Below, one piece after another: positions 5,985-7,715 of a DNA stretch of 7,715 nt. The DNA lies in NCBI GenBank assembly GCA_014376885.1, contig JACMQR010000240.1, forward strand, positions 1 to 7,715, given 5' to 3'. Position 1 is the stretch's first letter. Each line of letters starts with the position of its first letter. The position numbers were made by a program, and so were the translations under genes. This DNA is from Polaromonas sp. Lineage in GTDB: Bacteria > Pseudomonadota > Gammaproteobacteria > Burkholderiales > Burkholderiaceae_C. A model generated the notes under the pieces. That model did not search any database, was not told the origin of the DNA, and worked only from the letters and a program-made list of their open reading frames with translations.

Positions 5985-7211
5985 ATGATACCGGGGATGA
6001 AATTTCCGACCTCGCTTGAGGCCTTGCTCGCCGGGCTGTCTCGCTTTCCGTGGCGCCATGCCGCCCATACCCTGCGCCAGCGCTTTCGCGAAGACCGCAT
6101 GGGCCTGACGGCCAGCAGCCTGACCTTCACCACCTCGATCGCGCTGGTGCCCTTTTTCACCGTGGCGCTGGCTGTCTTTACCGCCTTTCCAAAATTTTCC
6201 AACCTCCAGGCTGCGCTGCAGGTCTGGCTGGTGAACAGTCTGATTCCCGACAACATCGCCCGCCAGGTGCTGGGCTACCTGACCCAGTTCAGCGGCCAGG
6301 CAAGCAAGCTTGGCGGCGCGGGGCTGGCGGTGCTGCTGCTCACGGCGGTTGCGCTGATCCTGACGATTGACCGCACCCTGAACAGCATCTGGCGGGTGCG
6401 CCAGCCCCGGCCGCTGGCGCAGCGGGTGCTGATTTGCTGGGCGGCCATCACGCTCGGCCCGCTGGTGCTCGCTGCCAGCCTGGCGGTCACGTCGTATGTG
6501 GTGTCGGCCTCCAGCGGCCTGGTCGGCGAGCTGCCGTTCAGCCTGCGGTTTGTGCTGGACCTGGGGCAGTTGCTCCTGATGGCCGGCGGCATGGCCGCGC
6601 TTTACCGCTATGTGCCCAACACCCATGTCAAATGGAGCCATGCCTGGGTCGGCGGCCTGCTGGTGGCCTGCAGCCTGGAAATTGGCAAAAAAGTCCTTGG
6701 CCTGTACCTCACCGCCGTGCCGAGCTATTCGCTGGTCTATGGCGCTTTTGCCGCCCTGCCAATCCTGCTGGTGTGGATTTATGTGTCCTGGACCATTGTG
6801 CTGATGGGCGCGGTCGTCACCGCCAATTTGCCGAGCCTGCTGGCCGGCGCGCCGCGCCGGGGCAGCGCCCACGGCTGGTATTTCCAGCTGGCGATTGAAG
6901 TGCTGCAGCACCTCAGCCAGGCGCGCGGTGCGGAGCGCCTGGGCTTGGGCGCCGCGCAGCTGGGGGAATTGCTCGAGATCGACGGGCTGCAGCTGGAGCA
7001 GGTGCTGGCAACGCTGACCGAGCTGGGCTGGATTGGCGAGCTGGCAAAGGCGCCGGGCAATGCCGAATCGCGCTACCTGCTGCTGGTCAATCCGGACACC
7101 ACCCTGCTGGGGCCGCTGATGCAGCAGTTGCTGCTCGACCGCGCCCCGTCGGTTCAAAATTTATGGGTAAACGCCAGCTGGTGCAGGCTAAGCCTCAGCG
7201 ACGCGCTATGA
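5985..7211 (+). CDS. YihY/BrkB family inner-membrane protein with C-terminal cytosolic domain
   Basis: This 408-residue protein is a YihY/BrkB (UPF0761) family membrane protein. The N-terminal signature FREDRMGLTASSLTFTTSIALVPFFTV (34-60) and IDRTLNSIWRVRQPRPLAQRVL (128-149) are characteristic. About six membrane helices lie near 46-68, 111-129, 147-173, 188-209, 218-240 and 252-282. PNTHVKWSHAWVGGLLVA (211-228) and VYGAFAALPILLVWIYVSW (251-269) are further family landmarks. Residues about 295-400 form a soluble domain, perhaps winged-helix-like, seen in the longer proteobacterial members. The family was once annotated as ribonuclease BN, which was an error, so I do not use rbn. Its transport or envelope role is unsettled. 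The gene is divergent from DUF2069. The TGA stop at 7209-7211 falls inside a GCTAT...ATAGC palindrome. Confidence 0.92.
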   Translation: MIPGMKFPTSLEALLAGLSRFPWRHAAHTLRQRFREDRMGLTASSLTFTTSIALVPFFTVALAVFTAFPKFSNLQAALQVWLVNSLIPDNIARQVLGYLTQFSGQASKLGGAGLAVLLLTAVALILTIDRTLNSIWRVRQPRPLAQRVLICWAAITLGPLVLAASLAVTSYVVSASSGLVGELPFSLRFVLDLGQLLLMAGGMAALYRYVPNTHVKWSHAWVGGLLVACSLEIGKKVLGLYLTAVPSYSLVYGAFAALPILLVWIYVSWTIVLMGAVVTANLPSLLAGAPRRGSAHGWYFQLAIEVLQHLSQARGAERLGLGAAQLGELLEIDGLQLEQVLATLTELGWIGELAKAPGNAESRYLLLVNPDTTLLGPLMQQLLLDRAPSVQNLWVNASWCRLSLSDAL

Positions 7212-7221
7212 ATAAAATAGC
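7205..7221 (+). repeat. GCTAT-N7-ATAGC palindrome spanning the yihY-like stop codon
   Basis: GCTAT (7205-7209) and ATAGC (7217-7221) flank GAATAAA, giving a 5-bp stem with a 7-base AT-rich centre. The TGA stop is at 7209-7211. Relative to its gene it has the same orientation and layout as the copy over the xth stop (minus strand of 1317-1333), and both continue with A. It sits in the 57-base spacer before the thioredoxin-like gene. No T-tract follows, so termination is not evident. Confidence 0.5.
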
Positions 7222-7268
7222 ATTGCAATCTTCCCCGTTTTCTGCCTGATTCCCACCCGATCCGCCGC

Positions 7269-7670
7269 ATGCCGAATGTATCCCCCGCCGAGCCTTTTGC
7301 CGCCCCTGGGGCGACCTGGGTCATCTGCCTTTGCGCTGCCTGGTGCGGCGTTTGCCGTGACTATCAAGCCATCTTCAGGCAGCTGGCCCAGAGCCATCCA
7401 ACCTTCAGGTTTGTCTGGCTCGATGTGGAAGACCAGGCTGAGCTGGTCGGCGACATCGATGTCGAAACCTTCCCGTCGCTGCTGATGGCCGATGCGCAAG
7501 GCACCCGGTTTTTTGGCCCGGTGACGCCGCAGGCCACGGCCTTGCTGAGCCTGATCCATTCGCTGCAGAACGCAAGCTTGCAGGCCGTGCCGCAAACTCC
7601 GGCTGTGCGTCAGTTGCTCGATGCTGTGCGGGGAGCGCCCGCTCACTGGATCAGACTTCAAGCCATGTAA
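7269..7670 (+). CDS. Thioredoxin-like protein with CGVC active site
   Basis: This 133-residue protein has a thioredoxin fold. WVICLCAAWCGVC (17-29) gives the CXXC pair Cys26/Cys29, followed by helix RDYQAIFRQLAQ, strand FRFVWLDVED (46-55) and the cis-Pro loop VETFPSLLM with Pro69. The last 40 residues form a helical C-terminal extension beyond the usual 105-110 residues. No signal peptide is seen, so a cytosolic thiol-disulfide role is inferred. The motif is CGVC, not CGPC. The position of the buried Asp26 of E. coli thioredoxin is Cys20 here, and that of Trp28 is Cys22. The only ATG in this frame is 7269, after an in-frame stop at 7218. It has no clear Shine-Dalgarno, so initiation may be weak. 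It follows the yihY-like gene by 57 bases on the same strand, so co-transcription is possible. Confidence 0.85.
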   Translation: MPNVSPAEPFAAPGATWVICLCAAWCGVCRDYQAIFRQLAQSHPTFRFVWLDVEDQAELVGDIDVETFPSLLMADAQGTRFFGPVTPQATALLSLIHSLQNASLQAVPQTPAVRQLLDAVRGAPAHWIRLQAM

Positions 7671-7685
7671 GCCAAAGTAAAGCCG

Positions 7686-7715
7686 ATGACCAAGCGGCAA
7701 CCGGCCTTGCACCGG
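7686..7715 (+). CDS. Possible start of a further gene, cut by the window edge
   Basis: An ATG at 7686 opens a frame reading MTKRQPALHR to the edge of the window. The AAAGTAAAG upstream (7674-7682) could act as a weak ribosome-binding site, and the ATG lies 15 bases after the stop of the thioredoxin-like gene. Ten codons are too few to recognise a family, so this is only a candidate. Confidence 0.3.
   Translation, partial: MTKRQPALHR

Noticed and set aside
5940..7157. Open minus-strand frame of 405 codons opposite the yihY-like gene
   Set aside because: The translation is Gln/His/Arg-rich with no hydrophobic core, a typical antisense shadow. The + strand frame has strong YihY family motifs.

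Overview
The window is GC-rich, densely coded chromosomal DNA. The gene content, and the resemblance of every recognisable protein to proteins of Burkholderiales, suggest a betaproteobacterium, most likely of the family Comamonadaceae (Polaromonas/Rhodoferax-like). That placement is my inference from protein style and from a short GCTAT...ATAGC repeat I associate with that family; no search was run.

Layout. (1) Bases 1 to 1215 (+ strand) are gene debris. A fragment of a Bug/TctC-type solute-binding protein runs off the left edge. It is joined out of frame, near 150-166, to a gamma-glutamyltransferase gene that has lost its N-terminal part and also carries an in-frame TGA at 259-261. (2) After a 111-base convergent spacer, bases 1327 to 5962 (- strand) hold six co-oriented, tightly packed genes. 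In transcription order they are a DUF2069 membrane protein, an FAD-linked D-2-hydroxyacid dehydrogenase-like oxidase (ATGA overlap), thyA, folA (TGATG overlap), a DUF4337 membrane protein (2-base gap) and an exonuclease III (xth). (3) Bases 5985 to 7670 (+ strand) hold a divergently transcribed YihY/BrkB-family membrane protein and a small thioredoxin-like protein. A possible start of a further gene lies at the right edge.

How the genes fit together. thyA and folA form the classic dTMP/tetrahydrofolate pair: thymidylate synthase oxidises methylene-THF to dihydrofolate, and dihydrofolate reductase regenerates THF. Exonuclease III, an abasic-site endonuclease, is placed downstream in the same run, so dTMP supply and repair of abasic sites such as those left by uracil excision may share a transcript. 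The DUF4337 membrane protein between them has no assigned role. The FAD oxidase and DUF2069 protein form a separate translationally coupled pair upstream, and a possible sigma70-type promoter sits just ahead of thyA.

I do not see a clear new defence system, mobile element, CRISPR array or RNA gene. The items most worth a second look are the bug::ggt deletion junction, two matching GCTAT-N7-ATAGC palindromes that each span a stop codon, the thyA-folA-DUF4337-xth arrangement, a thioredoxin-like protein with cysteines where the buried Asp and a Trp normally sit, and an A9 run between the xth ribosome-binding site and its start.
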